Shown: piece by piece, positions 1 to 12,148 of the stretch
Layout: every line of letters begins with the position of its first letter
Position numbering within the stretch: position 1 is the first letter of the stretch
DNA from: Anadara kagoshimensis
Taxonomy: Eukaryota > Mollusca > Bivalvia > Arcoida > Arcidae
Length of the DNA: 64,000 nucleotides
Assembly (NCBI GenBank): GCA_021292105.1
Contig: CM037869.1
Span: 10,498,471 to 10,562,470 of the forward strand
Reading direction: 5' to 3'
Made by a program: the position numbers and the translations under genes
The notes under the pieces: model-generated
Told to the model about the DNA's origin: nothing
The model's database searches: none
The model's input: only the letters and a program-made list of their open reading frames with translations

Positions 1-918
1 TACCGAAATGGTTAATTATCTCGAAAACTATAAACTTTTTGTATAGGCATGTATATTAGAATGTTGTAGGTATTGATACAACGATCATTTTGATGTATAG
101 AAAAAGGTCATGGGTTCAAAGGTCAAGGTCACACATGCGAAACAATACCGAAATGGTTAATTATCTCGAAAACTATAAACTTTTTGTATAGGCTTATATA
201 TTAGAATGTTGTAGGTATTGATACAACGATCATTTTGATGTATAGAAAAAGGTCATGGGTTCAAAGGTCAAGGTCACACATCCTTAACAATACTGAAATG
301 GTTAATTATCTCGAAAACTATAAACTTTTTGTATAGGCTTATATATTAGAATGTTGTAGGTATTGATACAACGATCATTTTGATGTATAGAAAAAGGTCA
401 TGGGTTCAAAGGTCAAGGTCACAGATGTGAAACAATACCGAAATGGTTAATTATCTTGAAAACTATAAACTTTTTGTATAGGCATATATATTAGAATGTT
501 GTAGGTATTGATACAACGATCATTTTGATGTATAGAAAAAGGTCATGGGTTCAAAGGTCAAGGTCACAGATGCGAAACAATACAGAAATGGTTAATTATC
601 TTGAAATCTATAAACTTTGTATAGGCATATATATTAGAATGTTGTAGGTATTGATACAACGATCATTTTGATGTATAGAAAAAGGTCATGGGTTCAAAGG
701 TCAAGGTCACATATGTGAAACAATACTGAAATGGTTAATTATCTTGAAAACTATAAACTTTTTGTATAGGCATGTATATTAGAATATTGTAGGTATTGAT
801 ACAATGGTTATCATGATGTATAGAAAAAGTCATTGGGGTTTAGTATTTATGTTTTCTTAAAATCTATCAGCTAGCCATTAGTTATCAGGTGAGCGTATCA
901 GGCCTATGGGCCTCTTGT
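1..918 (+). mobile_element. Helentron-like (HINE/pearl-type) element, 3' part
   Basis: About six tandem units of 145 bp run from the window edge to about 830. Copies of AAAAAGGTCATGGG start at 101, 246, 391, 536 and 679. They are followed by a unique tail holding GGTGAGCGTATCAGGC and a near-palindrome (AGGCCTATGGGCCT), ending CTCTTGT at about 918. The tail matches the end of the complete element at 16775-19658, so this is the 3' part of another copy whose 5' end lies outside the window. It encodes no protein; ORFs in the array are artefacts. Helentron-derived non-autonomous elements with a tandem-repeat core are known in bivalves; the family assignment rests on structure. Confidence 0.75.
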
Positions 919-1879
919 TACAAAATTATTCACCAATAGTTCCAAAAAGGGATTACCAAAATTGGCTAAATTTAAGTTAAGGAAAATCTTAGCTAAGAAA
1001 TGATTGTTAAACCGGAGCCTGATGTACAAATTTATTATAATACAAAATTGTACTGGCAATTCTGATTAGTAATAAGTTGTGTCTCCGATTATTGATTGTC
1101 AATTTTTGTTTGATGGACATCATTATCAATAGTATAGGTAGTTCATGATCCGATTGCAGGGTGTTTGTAAACATGGATTAATCCACACCCTCTAAAACAG
1201 TTAGAATAATGTCTGAATAAAATAAGGCTATCCTACGTCTTCTCTGTCTCAATATACCTGATATTATAATAGACTCAATGTATACATTGCCATCAGATTG
1301 TGAATGACCTATATGACATTAGATGTTGCAAAAATAAGGTGCTTAAATCAAAGAGGTTTTTTTTTTTGTGGTATGACGGGCTAGTTATTGGTGCAAATGT
1401 GTTAAATAAAGTGTGTTTGAGATTTAAATGGTACATTATTTCAGAGAAATGAGGGAATGGTTTTAAAATGATACATGTAATTGTAATTTTGAAGAATACT
1501 AATTGTTGCAAGAAATTTGCAAAAGTTCTGTAACATGCATAGAATTAAGAAAATTCTAAATTGTATGTCGGTATATTTACCTGTTTATTCTTCTGAAAAT
1601 TAACTGCTGCAAAAATTTATGATATATTGAAGAATAGAGAATGAGAAACAGAAAGTCATAAAGCTATTTCTAACACAAGTACATGTATTTATGATAATTT
1701 TATATCTGTCAGAGAGGAATTATCAAGAAATTTTAGATTTTAATTACCGGTAAGCTCCAATGAATTTACAACTAAAGATGTTGTATGTTTGTATGTATAT
1801 TTATGTATATGTATATAAAATTATGATAAAACTATCAGTCTTTAATTATAACTTCTGTGTACACTGGTGACAGCCTATG
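919..1879. other. Intergenic stretch, no gene seen
   Basis: AT-rich sequence with short ORFs only and no recognisable domain. No tandem repeat or clear inverted repeat was seen. Confidence 0.5.
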
Positions 1880-1881
1880 TA

Positions 1882-2055
1882 CAGTCAAACCTGTCTAAAA
1901 GGCCACCCTAGGGAACTAGTAAAAGCGGCCTTTATGGCAGGTGACCTTTATACACTGGTTCAAATAATATGAATTAAGAATAATTGGGATATGATTTTAC
2001 TGGCCTTTATAAGCAGGTGGCTTTTATATAGAGACTTTTAAAGCAGGTTGGACTG
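1882..2055. mobile_element. Short Tc1/mariner-type MITE, TA target sites
   Basis: A 174-bp element with about 15-bp inverted ends: CAGTCAAACCTGTCT on the left and AGCAGGTTGGACTG on the right, with a few mismatches. It is flanked by TA at 1880-1881 and 2056-2057. The CAGT start, the TA flanks and the lack of coding capacity fit a non-autonomous Tc1/mariner relative. Confidence 0.75.
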
Positions 2056-2057
2056 TA

Positions 2058-3200
2058 TTTAATTACAGAAGTGCAGTAGTCAGTCTAGAGGGGGTAAATG
2101 TGTCTTTGTCCTGCTGTTTTATCTGATGACCCACATGCTATTGCTATAGTGGACTAAATTTAACCTTGTATAAATGCCAAACTATTGGTCTGATAAAGTC
2201 CATTGAAAATGTCCTCTCTTAAACAAATCCTAGATTGAACACTGGAAGTGATATGTTAAAACTTTGTCTCCTGGATAAAATCACAGACCAAGAAGTTCAT
2301 GGGCCTTGAAGTGCTCACCTGAAGATATTGAATATGGTAACTTTTGAAAGTGAAGCAAAAATGTAGTTAATGTACTGGTCCTATATATGAACTATCAAGC
2401 TTCATTCATCTTGTTTCATGAAAAAGGTGTTTAAGGTATATCTGGCATATGACATCATTTATTCTTGGGAATATTATGAGTTCCAGGATATGAGTTGTCA
2501 ATGTGCAATTGTCCTTTTTGCATATAGTGAAGTCATCTTAGAAGTGATTTCGAAAAGGAAACTAATTTGTGTCAAGTTTTGATACTTACCAGACACAAGG
2601 TAGGAAGTGGTTTATAATAATATGCACTTGTCTCATTAAAAAAATTGCAATATTTCTCACAATCTGTTGGCGTATTCATAAATTCATATGATGTGGTGTT
2701 TAAATTAATAATTTCTTAATTAAATTGTAGTAATTAAGAAATAAATAAATCAAGAGATTTACAGAGGTCTAGACAACATAGCCTGACTTGTATAATCAAA
2801 AACAAACATCAATTCATGTCCAAATCACAATTCTAAAGCAAAGTAAAACCTTTGAAACTGGCAAATTAAGTTGAACCTGTGAACCAGGGAATGAGGCTGA
2901 GTGATCTGGAAGGGTAAGCACCTCTCGTTTACTGTTGCTAGCTACACCTGCCTCATTTGGTTTATTACAGATTTGTAGCTTGATGGTTTCCGCTTTAGAT
3001 TTTAATACTACTGAGTTGGTTGGAATTATTAAGATGTTCATACTCAGTGGTTTTAAGCATTTAAAAGCCAGGCAAAAACAGAAATATATATGCCCGTTTA
3101 TGGTGACAATTTTCCAGGGGAACCAACACCCACCACCTTTGGGCCCCTTGCATATTTATAACAAAAATTCACAATGGTTAAATTTAGTTCATAGGTGTGG
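2058..3200. other. Intergenic; one dispersed-repeat fragment
   Basis: No gene seen. The segment 2870-2960 (AACCTGTGAACCAGGGAATG, then GGAAGGGTAAGCACCT) resembles 47820-47900 and 49450-49500. It is therefore a short dispersed repeat of unknown class. Confidence 0.45.
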
Positions 3201-3395
3201 CAGTGGCAGACCCATTTGGGTCAGGACCATCCTCCTTTATTTCTATCACTTGTTCATATTTCTGAAACCTGTAGGGTTTCAAGCGGAATTTCCAAATTTT
3301 ACAGAGCCCCTACCTCCTGACCTCATTCTTCTGCATAAACGAAAACATTACCATCACCACCACCCCTCTTTCTAAAATTTCTGGATCCGCCACTG
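3201..3395. mobile_element. MITE-like element with CAGTGGCRGAYCCA ends
   Basis: A 195-bp segment with inverted ends: CAGTGGCAGACCCA on the left and TGGATCCGCCACTG on the right, two mismatches in 14. A related left end (CAGTGGCGGATTCAG) occurs at 5694, with a degenerate right end near 5895, so it is a family. The plus-strand ORF crossing it (2935-3375) has no recognisable domain and is not called. Confidence 0.6.
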
Positions 3396-3754
3396 TATGG
3401 TATTGATAAGCATGCGATAATTAAAGTGAGGAATTAGATGAACATTTCCAATAAAACAGGAGATTTAAAACATTCTGAATAACATGTGCGTGTCTCAAGA
3501 GCCGTTTTAAATCAATATTGAATGTAATAAGAAGTTTTAATTATCTGCAACTTAGTAATCAATCTAACCCAAACACATGTACATTCATATGGAGACCATT
3601 GATTAATTAGTTTTACGTCCCAGTCAAGAATATTTCACTTGTATCAAGACGCCACCAGCTAAATTTTGGACCTTTGCCGTTGGCTCCGAGCAAAGTGCAG
3701 TTAGATAGCAGAAATCTCTCGCTTGGGGTTGAACATTTTTTGTCGACAGTTTGG

Positions 3755-3869
3755 AATTAATGTCGTAACTATACTATCCAAACTTTCTATACTGTTCAGC
3801 GCCAAGAAAAAATTATAATACATGTATTATTTTTCTTGGTGCTGGATAGTATAGTTTAAACATTAATTA
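3755..3869. repeat. Long imperfect hairpin
   Basis: Arms around AACTATACTATCCA (3767-3780) and TGGATAGTATAGTT (3843-3856) enclose a near-perfect palindrome centred on TACATGTA, with CAGCGCCAAGAAA and TTTCTTGGTGCTG facing each other. The rest of 3396-4850 shows no gene. It may be a foldback element. Confidence 0.6.
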
Positions 3870-5294
3870 GTTCTTGTGCGTAGGGCCGAAATGAGCTGTC
3901 GATTTCATAGAATTCATAGAGGCACTTTAGAACATGTTCTCAATATGTTTTATAGGGTACCATGTAGGAAATATCGATAAAACATTTTTTAAATATATAT
4001 GGGCAACCATACGTTTTATAGAGTCTAATGTGTAAAACGTTCCGTTTTAGTGTTAGGTCAGTGTCCTAGTAATTATGGACTAAGTACCGTTTAATACAAA
4101 TTGAGCCTTTTTAAGAAAAAAAATCGAGTGGAAACATACAGTTAAGATATCTAACAGAAAGATAGATCTAAATGTTACAATTTGAGTGATTTATTCAAAT
4201 TAAGGAAGGAGTAAACATCCATTGATGAAATATCGATTTTATTAATAAAACTACGTATTACCGACAAGTGGATATTAGTTATTCATTTAAAGTTAGTAAC
4301 AGACTTATTAATATTATCAAACAATGATTAAAACAGCTAAATATTATGTGTTAATCCGTCGGGAAATCATGATACAGTTAGGTATAGTTCAATGTTTTAT
4401 CACTTCAGTTTGGATATTTACGAGACTATCAGCACATAAGCACATCATTACACAAAGATTCAGACACTTAAATATCGGATTATACTTTTCTGTTCTCAAT
4501 TAAAAAATTATGTAACAGATGACAAAATGTAAGCATTTTATCTAACCTTTTTTTAAATTGTCGAACTATTAAGTCGTTTTTTTCCTTGAATACCAGTTTA
4601 ATCCAAACCAAATTTTACTAGAATTCCATGGACTTTCCATGATACACTATTCTAGAATTCATTTGCCATCCATTCAAAGAGAGGGAGATAGTTTCTTGAT
4701 ACCAAAATATTGTAGATAATTTATCATACATCCAATGTCTGAAACTAGTAATGTCTCAATCAAACGCATTACTTAAAAAAATCGTACCCACCCACCTCCA
4801 CATTAGTTAGGTATCCTTTAACAGGCGCCCGTTATATATATTCGAAGCACCTTTCGTACGCACACCTTTAGTGTGCGTCGTTAACATGTAATTCCGACTT
4901 CTCCTCTGAAACTACAAGACAGATTTTAACGAATTTAGTTAGAAGTATATATGGGCCGGGGCAATTCAGGTTTGTTCATGGCGTTTTCATGGCGTTTTCA
5001 TGGTTACCACAACTAGGTCAAGATGACCTAGGGGTGCAAAAATCTTTAAAAATTTTCTCAGAAACCGGAGATTGGACAATAATAATAATAATAATAATAA
5101 TAAATTTTATTATAGTTTCATCATAATATATACAACATATAAAACATTATTAGCACACATAAAATATATAAATATGCCACTCTTAAAAGAGTTATAAGAG
5201 ACTTTAAAGTTATAAAAACTAGAACAAAAAACCCTTATTAAAAACATGTCATATACATGTACATAGTAAAACAACTGCTTATGAATATTAAAAA

Positions 5295-6388
5295 TGACTG
5301 CGACGTAATAAAACACTTCTGCAGAACTTGGCAGCACTTAAATACATATCACTGTGGGCTAAAATCATACATAATTTGTCGGAATCGCTTAAAAGATCAA
5401 AACTAAAACCATAATTAAAACCAACACTTCTCGGTTTCTCAAATAAAACATCTCTTACATAGGCGTAGGAGCAGGGGGGCAGCGGGGGCCGGGCCCCCCA
5501 ATGTCAGAGAAGGGGGGCCAGGCCCCCGCAATATATTGTGTGAAATTCTGTATCATGCTAAAAAAATAGAAAAAAAAAATTAAAAAAACCAAGAGCTTTA
5601 ACAGGAAATGTCCATCTGGTAACCAATCAATTATCAATTTCATCATTATACTTGTAAAAGGGCGTCAAAATTTTCCGGGGTACCCCCATATCCAGTGGCG
5701 GATTCAGCGGGGGGCGTACCCCCCCCCCCCCCCCTTTTTGTCGCTAATAATACATATTGTTCAGTTTAGATTGCACCAGAATGCAGGATTTTGCGCCATT
5801 TTTTTCAAAATTTTCCGGGGGAGCATGCCCCCGAACCCCCTAGAAGGTTCGTGCCTTCGGCTTTCACATTATACGCCCCCTTTCTAAAATTCTGGATCAT
5901 CTCCGATGAAGAGATTGATAATGGAACTTGTGTCATACGGTTATTTTATATAATCTTGCCTTGGTATCACAGTATTTTAACCTATCGAAACGATGCACAA
6001 TACATTGAGAATGCGTCTAGACAGGATTTAGTTTTGAAAATTTTCCGGGGCCGGACCCCCACCTATGCGAGGGGTTTAGCACCCCTCTCATACTCTCCCC
6101 GCCTCGTGCCTGTGGCACGAGGTCGTACCTACGGCACGACATAGACATAGCTTCGGTTTGGCCCCCCCCCCCCAATATTAAAAAACCTCCTACGCCTATG
6201 TCTTAAATCGTCATATAAAACACAATGTAAAATAACATGGGATTCCGATTCCACACAATTTACACAGTTAAAACAAGTACGGTTTCTAATGGGATACCTT
6301 CATACCTCCCTGTCTCAATACGAAGTGGTGCTATTCCACACCTAAATTGTGCCAGGGCACTCCTCTGTGCATGATATAAAAAACCCTG
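5295..6388 (-). pseudogene. LINE ORF2 C-terminal remnant, interrupted
   Basis: Read on the minus strand with 5458-6200 removed, two stretches show a typical LINE ORF2 C-terminus. The upstream one (about 6206-6340) reads APLRIETGRYEGIPLE and then a CX2CX8HX4C cluster around CVNCVESESHVILHC, after small frame corrections. The downstream one (5295-5457) reads RDVLFEKPRSVGF ... LSAAKFCRSVLLRRSHF and a stop. The reverse-transcriptase and endonuclease parts are absent, so the copy is dead. Confidence 0.7.
5458..6200. mobile_element. 743-bp TIR element with TCTTA target-site duplication
   Basis: Perfect 14-bp terminal inverted repeats CATAGGCGTAGGAG are flanked by a TCTTA direct repeat at 5453-5457 and 6201-6205. 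The interior is C-rich, with three copies of AAAATTTTCCGGGG (about 5667, 5807, 6037) and two poly-C runs. It has no credible protein; the 117-residue ORF at 5791-6144 is low complexity. A MITE related to 3201-3395 (left end at 5694) appears nested inside. The 5-bp duplication does not match the usual 8 bp of hAT, so the superfamily is left open. Confidence 0.75.
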
Positions 6389-6999
6389 TAGTCTCACTTA
6401 GCATACATTTGGAATTTCAAGGTAAAAAGGTAAGTTTTTTATGTATGCTAAGTGAGACTGGAACATGTTTGTGGATCATGGAGAGAACAATAGAAATTAA
6501 TTACAGGTAAACTAAAGTCTGTTTCAAGATAAAATCGCATTAATGCAAATCATACAAGCACCATACAACCAATTTAACAAGATTTAAATGTGTTCAATTC
6601 TATTTTAATCTGAATACTGAAAACTGTTGAAGATGTTAGCCAATATCTTTATAATAATATAATCAAAATTATTTTTTTTAACATTCACATTTTCAAATTG
6701 CGAAAAAGACAGAATTTTCACTATAATTAGCAGGTTTTTAATTAAAAAGACCTGAATTCATTTACCAATAAATAAAAACTTATGGAATACTTTAAACAGA
6801 AAATAATAATAATTTTTTACAAAGTCCATAAATCTCACTACATAAGGGAATTTTTAATGGCAGAAAAACAAAACTTAAATCTTTAACATCGTTATTGTCA
6901 TTACATTTCTCTTAGAAACTGCTTGAAATCCTGGTGCAGACTTAAGTTTATTAAAATTTTGTTTTTCTAAAACTTGACTATATTCCCGTTCGGGGTCTT

Positions 7000-7668
7000 C
7001 CCGATTCTCCCACTTTTAATTACCGGTAAAGATAAACATTGGTCTTAAATGTTATTTTAGTAATTATAGTCTATTTCCTTATCCTTCGTTTCATTCACCT
7101 GGATTTTTACCCGGTTAAAATAATTTGTTCTTTAAATGTAAAAAACATTAAAAATAATAGAAATAAAATAAAATTTTAAAAATACCTGTTATTGTTATAA
7201 TAACACTGATCAGCCGTAATTTAAAAAAAAGTTAGTTAATTTTTACCCTGTTAAAATTATTTATTTATTTTTTAAATGTAAAAAATATTTTTAAAAAATA
7301 AAATAAAATAATTTATGAATTATGATAATAATTAGAGCCATCCAAATAACACTGATCAGTCGTAATTTTAAAAAGTTAAATGTAAAAAATATATTAAAAA
7401 ATAAACAAGAGAAAAGTGTCAATGTAACACAATTATTGTCCCGGCTTTTGTTGCTTAAAATTATCAACATTATATGTTATACATGTATTTGTTTTAAAAG
7501 AAACTTGATAAATATAAACGTTAAAATTATGTTAAAGTTAGGAACTTTCTGATAAAAATAACCAGGTATTAGTCTTGTTTAAAACAGACTATAATCTTAA
7601 TCCTATTGTTCTAATTGTGTATATAAGGGATTATAATTCTATAGGAAATTAAAAGTGGGAGAATCGGG
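7000..7668. repeat. Nested inverted-repeat element
   Basis: A 22-bp perfect inverted repeat beginning CCCGATTCTCCCAC (7000-7021) returns as its complement at 7647-7668. Imperfect similarity extends outward into the CCCGTTC motif on both sides. The interior repeats the motif AACACTGATCAG-CGTAATTT (7203 and 7349). It is noncoding, and looks like a small element nested in 6391-8672. Confidence 0.5.
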
Positions 7669-7896
7669 AATGAACCTCCCGTTCATAAAACAAATTTATT
7701 GATTTATTTCTATGTATTTATTCCTTTATTTAATTTAATTTATTTATTTTAATTTTCTTTCTTTATTTATTTATTTACCAATTTTTATTTCTTTACTGTT
7801 TTATATTAATACATTTATTTCTTGATTGATCTATTTATTTATTTATTTATTTACTAGTTTTTATTAATTATTTATTTATTCTTCTACTGGTTTTCA

Positions 7897-8310
7897 TTTC
7901 TTATGAATAAATGAATGAATGAATGAATGAATGAATGAATGAATGAATGAATTTCTTTATTGAAAAAGCTGATAATATTTTTTTTAAATATTGAATATTC
8001 AGCTTCTTATGAAACAAGTGAAATTTCAAGTCTATTGAAGTTATATTTCATTTCTTATGAATAAATGAATGAATGAATTTCTTTATTGAAAAAGCTGATA
8101 ATATTTTTTTAAATATTGAATATTCAGCTTCTTATGAAACAAGTGAAATTTCAAGTCTATTGAAGTTATATTTCATTTCTTATGAATGAATGAATGAATG
8201 AATGAATGAATGAATTTCTTTATTGAAAAAGCTGATAATATTTGTTTAAATATTGAATATTCAGCTTCTTATGAAACAAGTGAAATTTCAAGTCTATTGA
8301 AGTTATATAT
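7897..8310. repeat. Three tandem units of about 130-150 bp with internal (GAAT)n
   Basis: Each unit contains an expandable (GAAT)n run, TTTCTTTATTGAAAAAGCTG, a small hairpin (GCTGATAATATT ... AATATTCAGC) and CAAGTCTATTGAAG. The units differ mainly in the GAAT copy number: ten or more, three, and about eight. The surrounding 7680-7890 and 8340-8520 are simple T/A-rich sequence. Confidence 0.7.
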
Positions 8311-10100
8311 CCAAGTTTGAATCACACCACCAAATCAAAACATGTGTGATCGTTTTATTTATTTATTTTTTTAAATTTCATTCATTCTTTTCCTGTTTTT
8401 TTTTAATTACCTTTGAATGTATGAATGAATGAATGGATTTATTTATTTATTTATTAACTGATTATTATTTTTTTATTGATATTCTTTTATTGTTATTTTT
8501 GTTGCGTTTTACAAAAAAAAAAAAAAACAGACTAATCTTTAACTATGATGATAATTATGCATATTTAGGAAATGGACTATAGCCAGGTGTACATGTCTCA
8601 GGTGAAATTTGGTGATTTTAAAATGTATGCTAAGTGAGACTCTGGATTTTTAAAATGTATGCTAAGTGAGACTAAACCTAAAAAACTACTAACATAGAAT
8701 TCAGTATAAAAAGATTTTTTAAAAGTTCAATAAGTCCTTAATTTATTACCCCCGGGGCCACGTTTAGCACAATTTCGGTTTAAATCATCTAACCAGTCTG
8801 CTATATATAAATCCATGTTACCGTTGGAAACTAATTTAATTAAATGTTTAACGTCCATCTCACAGTAGAAAAAATATGATGTGATATTTGGCTTCTTTAT
8901 GGTCTTAAGCCTATAGTTTGTTCATTTCATGAAATTCGAACATAAATTAGGTTAGGCGTTTTTGTGTTTAATTTTGAAAAAAAAATCGTAAAATATTTTC
9001 AAATTGTTATAACTTGTTTATTTGATCAGATAATGACATGAGGTTTTCAGTTTTGACATATTCTTGTAATTACCTTAAAAAGGGGATCAAAGTCAATTGT
9101 GAAGGTCATGACCTAATTTTTTACCTTTCTGATTTTAGAATGTTGTTGGTATTGCTATAACGTTTTGTACAAATGTTGTAGATATTGATACAATGATCAT
9201 TTTGATGTATAGAAAAAAGGCTATGGGTTCAAAGGTCAAGGTCACAGATGCCGAAATGGTAAATTATCTCAAGAACTATTAACTTTTTGTATAGATTGTA
9301 TAAAATTATTGTTGATATTGATGTAACGATCATTTTAATAAATAGGTAAAGGTCATGGATTTAAAGGTCAAGGTCACAGATGGGAAAGAATACTAAAATG
9401 GTAAACTGTTTTAAAACTATCAAGTTTTTGTATAGGTTTGAATATTAGAATGTTGTAGGTATTGACACAACGATCATTTTTGGGTTTTCAGTTTTGACAT
9501 AATCTTGAATTTATCTTTAAAAATGATCTTGTAATTACCTTCAAAATGGGGTCAAGTTCAATTGTGAAGGTCGTTACCTAATTTTTCACCTTTCTGATTT
9601 TATTCATTATCTGGAAAACTATATTTGTTTTATATAGACATTAGAATATTGTTGGTATTGATGTAACGATTATTTTGATATATAGATTAATGTCATGGGT
9701 TCAAAGATCAAGGTCACGGATACATAAGAATACTGAAATGGTAATTTAACTGGAAATTATAAACTTTTTGTTCAGATATGTTTATTAGAAGGAATACTGA
9801 AGTTGTTAATTATCTGAAAAGCCAAATTGTTAATATTTAGAAAAATTTCGACATTGTGGCTACAGTATCATGTTTTCTTAAAATGTTTTAGCCAGTCATT
9901 AATTAAGAAATAAGATAACTTTATGAACTTGCAAAGTATAATGAGCTGTTCATAAAGACATTGGAAAGTTGCCTTATATCTTATATTTACAACATTTATA
10001 AAAATGATTTTATTGCCGTCTCATATTTTCGATGTTAATTTGATAACAATTTGAAATGCGCTGTTGGTGCACCTTTTCATAAAAATGGGTCGTCTCCTGT

Positions 10101-10460
10101 CATTCAACGAGAGCATTGGCACCTAACGTCGATCACGTCAGATGTCAACGAGAACATTGGCACCTAACGTCATCACGTCAGATGTCAACGAGAGCATTGG
10201 CACCTAACGTCATCACGTCAGATGTCAACAAGAGCATTGGCACCTAACGTCATCACGTCAGATGTCAACGAGAGCATTGGCACCTAACGTCATCACGTCA
10301 GATGTCAACAAGAGCATTGGCACCTAACATCATCACATCAGATGTCAACAAGAGCATTGGCACCTAACGTCATCACGTCAGATGTCAACGAGAGCATTGG
10401 CACCTAACGTCATCACGTCAGATGTCAACGAGAGTACTGACATCTGACGCCATCACGTCA
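10101..10460. repeat. 40-bp minisatellite, about 9 units
   Basis: The unit contains GAGCATTGGCACCTAACGTC and ATCACGTCAGATGTCAAC with very few changes; the last unit is diverged. Each unit carries two ACGTCA motifs (CREB/ATF half-sites) separated by a few bases. The array lies near the 3' end of the decayed Helentron-like element. It encodes nothing and lacks the spacer structure of a CRISPR array. Confidence 0.9.
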
Positions 10461-10590
10461 GCGCATGGAGCAATGTCTATGAAATTGCAAAGTATAGTCG
10501 ATTTCAAATATTTTATTGAAGCAAAGATATTGCAATTGTAAATATCCATCAAGTAAGCGTATCAGGCCCAATCGACCTCTTGCTGCATCT

Positions 10591-11070
10591 CGCAAAGGCT
10601 CGTTGCATAAAAACTATTCAAATCGTTTTAAACACTAATGTAAGATTCTCTATTTATGGTACAAAAGGGGCTCCATAGTTATCTAATGTTGACACAATAT
10701 TTCTATAGAGAAGACTAAATCCGTATTCATTTAATGCATTTTATCATTGATTTTCAATTTATTTCCGTCATGTATGTATAACAAGAGTGTCATGAGACCA
10801 GTACTTTTGTCACGTCCCGCAGATGACACTAAACTTATTATGAATCCTTTATAAAATGAAGCTGCGGAAATGATGACAGTGAAGAATGACATATACATAC
10901 GGGTATTTATCACTCTGAGGCTTGAATACAGTCCCACTTCATGTACCCCTACCTTGTATTATGAATTTTTGAAAAAATATTTCTGACATATTTGCATTTC
11001 AAGTATTACTAAACGAGGGTGTTAAGTCGCTGCAAGAAATGTTTTTACATTTAACCTTAATTTGCGTGTT
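10591..11070. other. Intergenic, no gene seen
   Basis: Unique-looking sequence. Short ORFs only, none with a recognisable motif. Confidence 0.4.
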
Positions 11071-11403
11071 GTTTGCTACAGTAGCTAAATTGGTGCTCTC
11101 TTTTTATGTTGGGGGTCGTGGGTTTGAACCCCGATGGTGGTCTGACCAAGACTTGAAAAAGGTAGCGCCAAGCCACTCGGTATTTAGAAATGAAAGCCAC
11201 GGGTTCTGCAGAAGATACCTTAAAAACCGATGCCTTGTGTCACGACAGGTGTGGCACATTACATAACCCTCCCGCTCATTGCCCTGGGCGCACTGCAAAG
11301 GTAAAACTTTCTGCCACTTCACCTACAGCTGGTGACCTTTCGATATAAGTGAAATAATCTGTGATTGAAACGTAAAACCCCATTCAACCAAGCAACCAAC
11401 CAA
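11071..11403 (+). mobile_element. tRNA-derived SINE
   Basis: A tRNA-like head has a box A resemblance at TAGCTAAATTGGTG (11082-11095) and a good box B, GGGTTTGAACCCC (11120-11132). The body (ACTTGAAAAAGGTAGCG, then AAAAACCGATG) and the tail (CAGCTGGTGACCTTTCGATA, then TAAAACCCCATTCA) also occur at 23755-24042 and 36106-36235. It ends in AACCAAGCAACCAACC. Short ORFs on both strands here are spurious. Confidence 0.75.
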
Positions 11404-11698
11404 CATTCCCACTTCAATCACCCAAATGCGTTGATATTTTTAAATGTCTATAGTTTATTATACGAAGTTGTTTAACAACTCTAAGACGTGTTTTATCTTT
11501 AACGTTATTTTTGCGTGTCTATATAATATTATGAGTATCTATCTAGTCGTTTGCTAAGGATTGACCTTTTTCATATTGACTGACTAAATGAACAACTCCA
11601 GTCAAATCAAACTAGATAAGCTACATGTCTTTATTGCATAGGTTTTTTTAAAACCTTTGTCAAGTTATTAAAATTACGGGTATTTTGTGTTCAAATTA

Positions 11699-11741
<43 letters not shown>

Positions 11742-11957
11742 ACACTGCTGTTTTTTTTAATATTAATTAATCCATGTACATCACAATATATACCCGAAAG
11801 TGTGCAACGGGCAATAACTAAATCCAAATTAGCAGATTTATTTAGAGTTTAAAGTATGGGTCATAAGCACGATATACACTTGATCAAACATTGATGATAA
11901 GAACCTATCTATAAAATACTTCGGTATATGTCAATAGAATATGACAACATAGCAATG
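11404..11957. other. Intergenic with (AT)n microsatellite
   Basis: A pure (AT)n tract lies at 11702-11739. No gene or other structure seen. Confidence 0.6.
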
Positions 11958-12148
11958 TACAGTACAGGCCTAATTAGTTAACGAATTAGTGTCGAACCGG
12001 CAACTCATCTCGACCCTTCGTTAGTCGCATTTCGACAACTGTTATCTATCTCTCGACACCAGCTATCCATAACTTGGCCACTCGACAGTCGATTTTTTCA
12101 CTCCCGTTTCGTTACGTCAGGTGTTAAACTTTCGACAGGTCTGTAGTG
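11958..12148. mobile_element. MITE-like element, ACAG..GGCCT / GTTAAACTTTCGACAGG family
   Basis: The ends are ACAGTACAGGCCTAATTAG on the left and GTGTTAAACTTTCGACAGG on the right; they match imperfectly as inverted repeats and match 55062-55262 better. The centre is rich in CTCGACA/TCGACA motifs. Partial ends recur at 16590, 22665 and 43866-43910. Confidence 0.5.

Larger units (their letters stand above)
6391..8672. mobile_element. 2.28-kb TA-flanked TIR element with repeated ends
   Basis: The outer ends are GTCTCACTTAGCATACATT (6391-6409) and its complement at 8654-8672, flanked by TA at 6389-6390 and 8673-8674. A second inward copy of the end occurs at each side: inverted at 6441-6458 and direct at 8622-8640. 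The interior is very AT-rich and noncoding. It holds another inverted-repeat element (7000-7668) and a tandem block (7897-8310). TA targets suggest Tc1/mariner mobilisation, but no transposase is present. Confidence 0.65.
5077..8865 (-). mobile_element. 5'-truncated LINE fragment with (AAT)n tail, carrying two nested elements
   Basis: The segment interrupts the Helentron-like element. Its 3' end on the minus strand is the triplet tract at 5079-5103 (AAT on the plus strand). Coding remnants of an ORF2 C-terminus follow at 5295-6388. Removing 5458-6200 and 6391-8672 leaves about 760 bp of LINE. No clear target-site duplication is visible: the intact target GATTGGAGAAAAA is split with at most one shared base. 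Confidence 0.65.
4850..10590 (+). mobile_element. Decayed Helentron-like element, split by later insertions
   Basis: 4865-5076 matches the 5' unique part of the complete element (as at 16850-17040: GTCGTTAACA, then TATATGGGCC and CTAGGTCAAG). The match resumes at 8866 with GATGTGATATTTGGCTTCTT, equal to 17050 onward. It continues through several diverged 145-bp units (9170-9800) to a worn terminus at 10564-10590 (AAGCGTATCAGGCCCA, then CCTCTTGC). The first hairpin is not recognisable, so this is an old copy. The 5077-8865 gap is a LINE with two passengers; the 10101-10460 minisatellite lies near its end. Confidence 0.7.
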
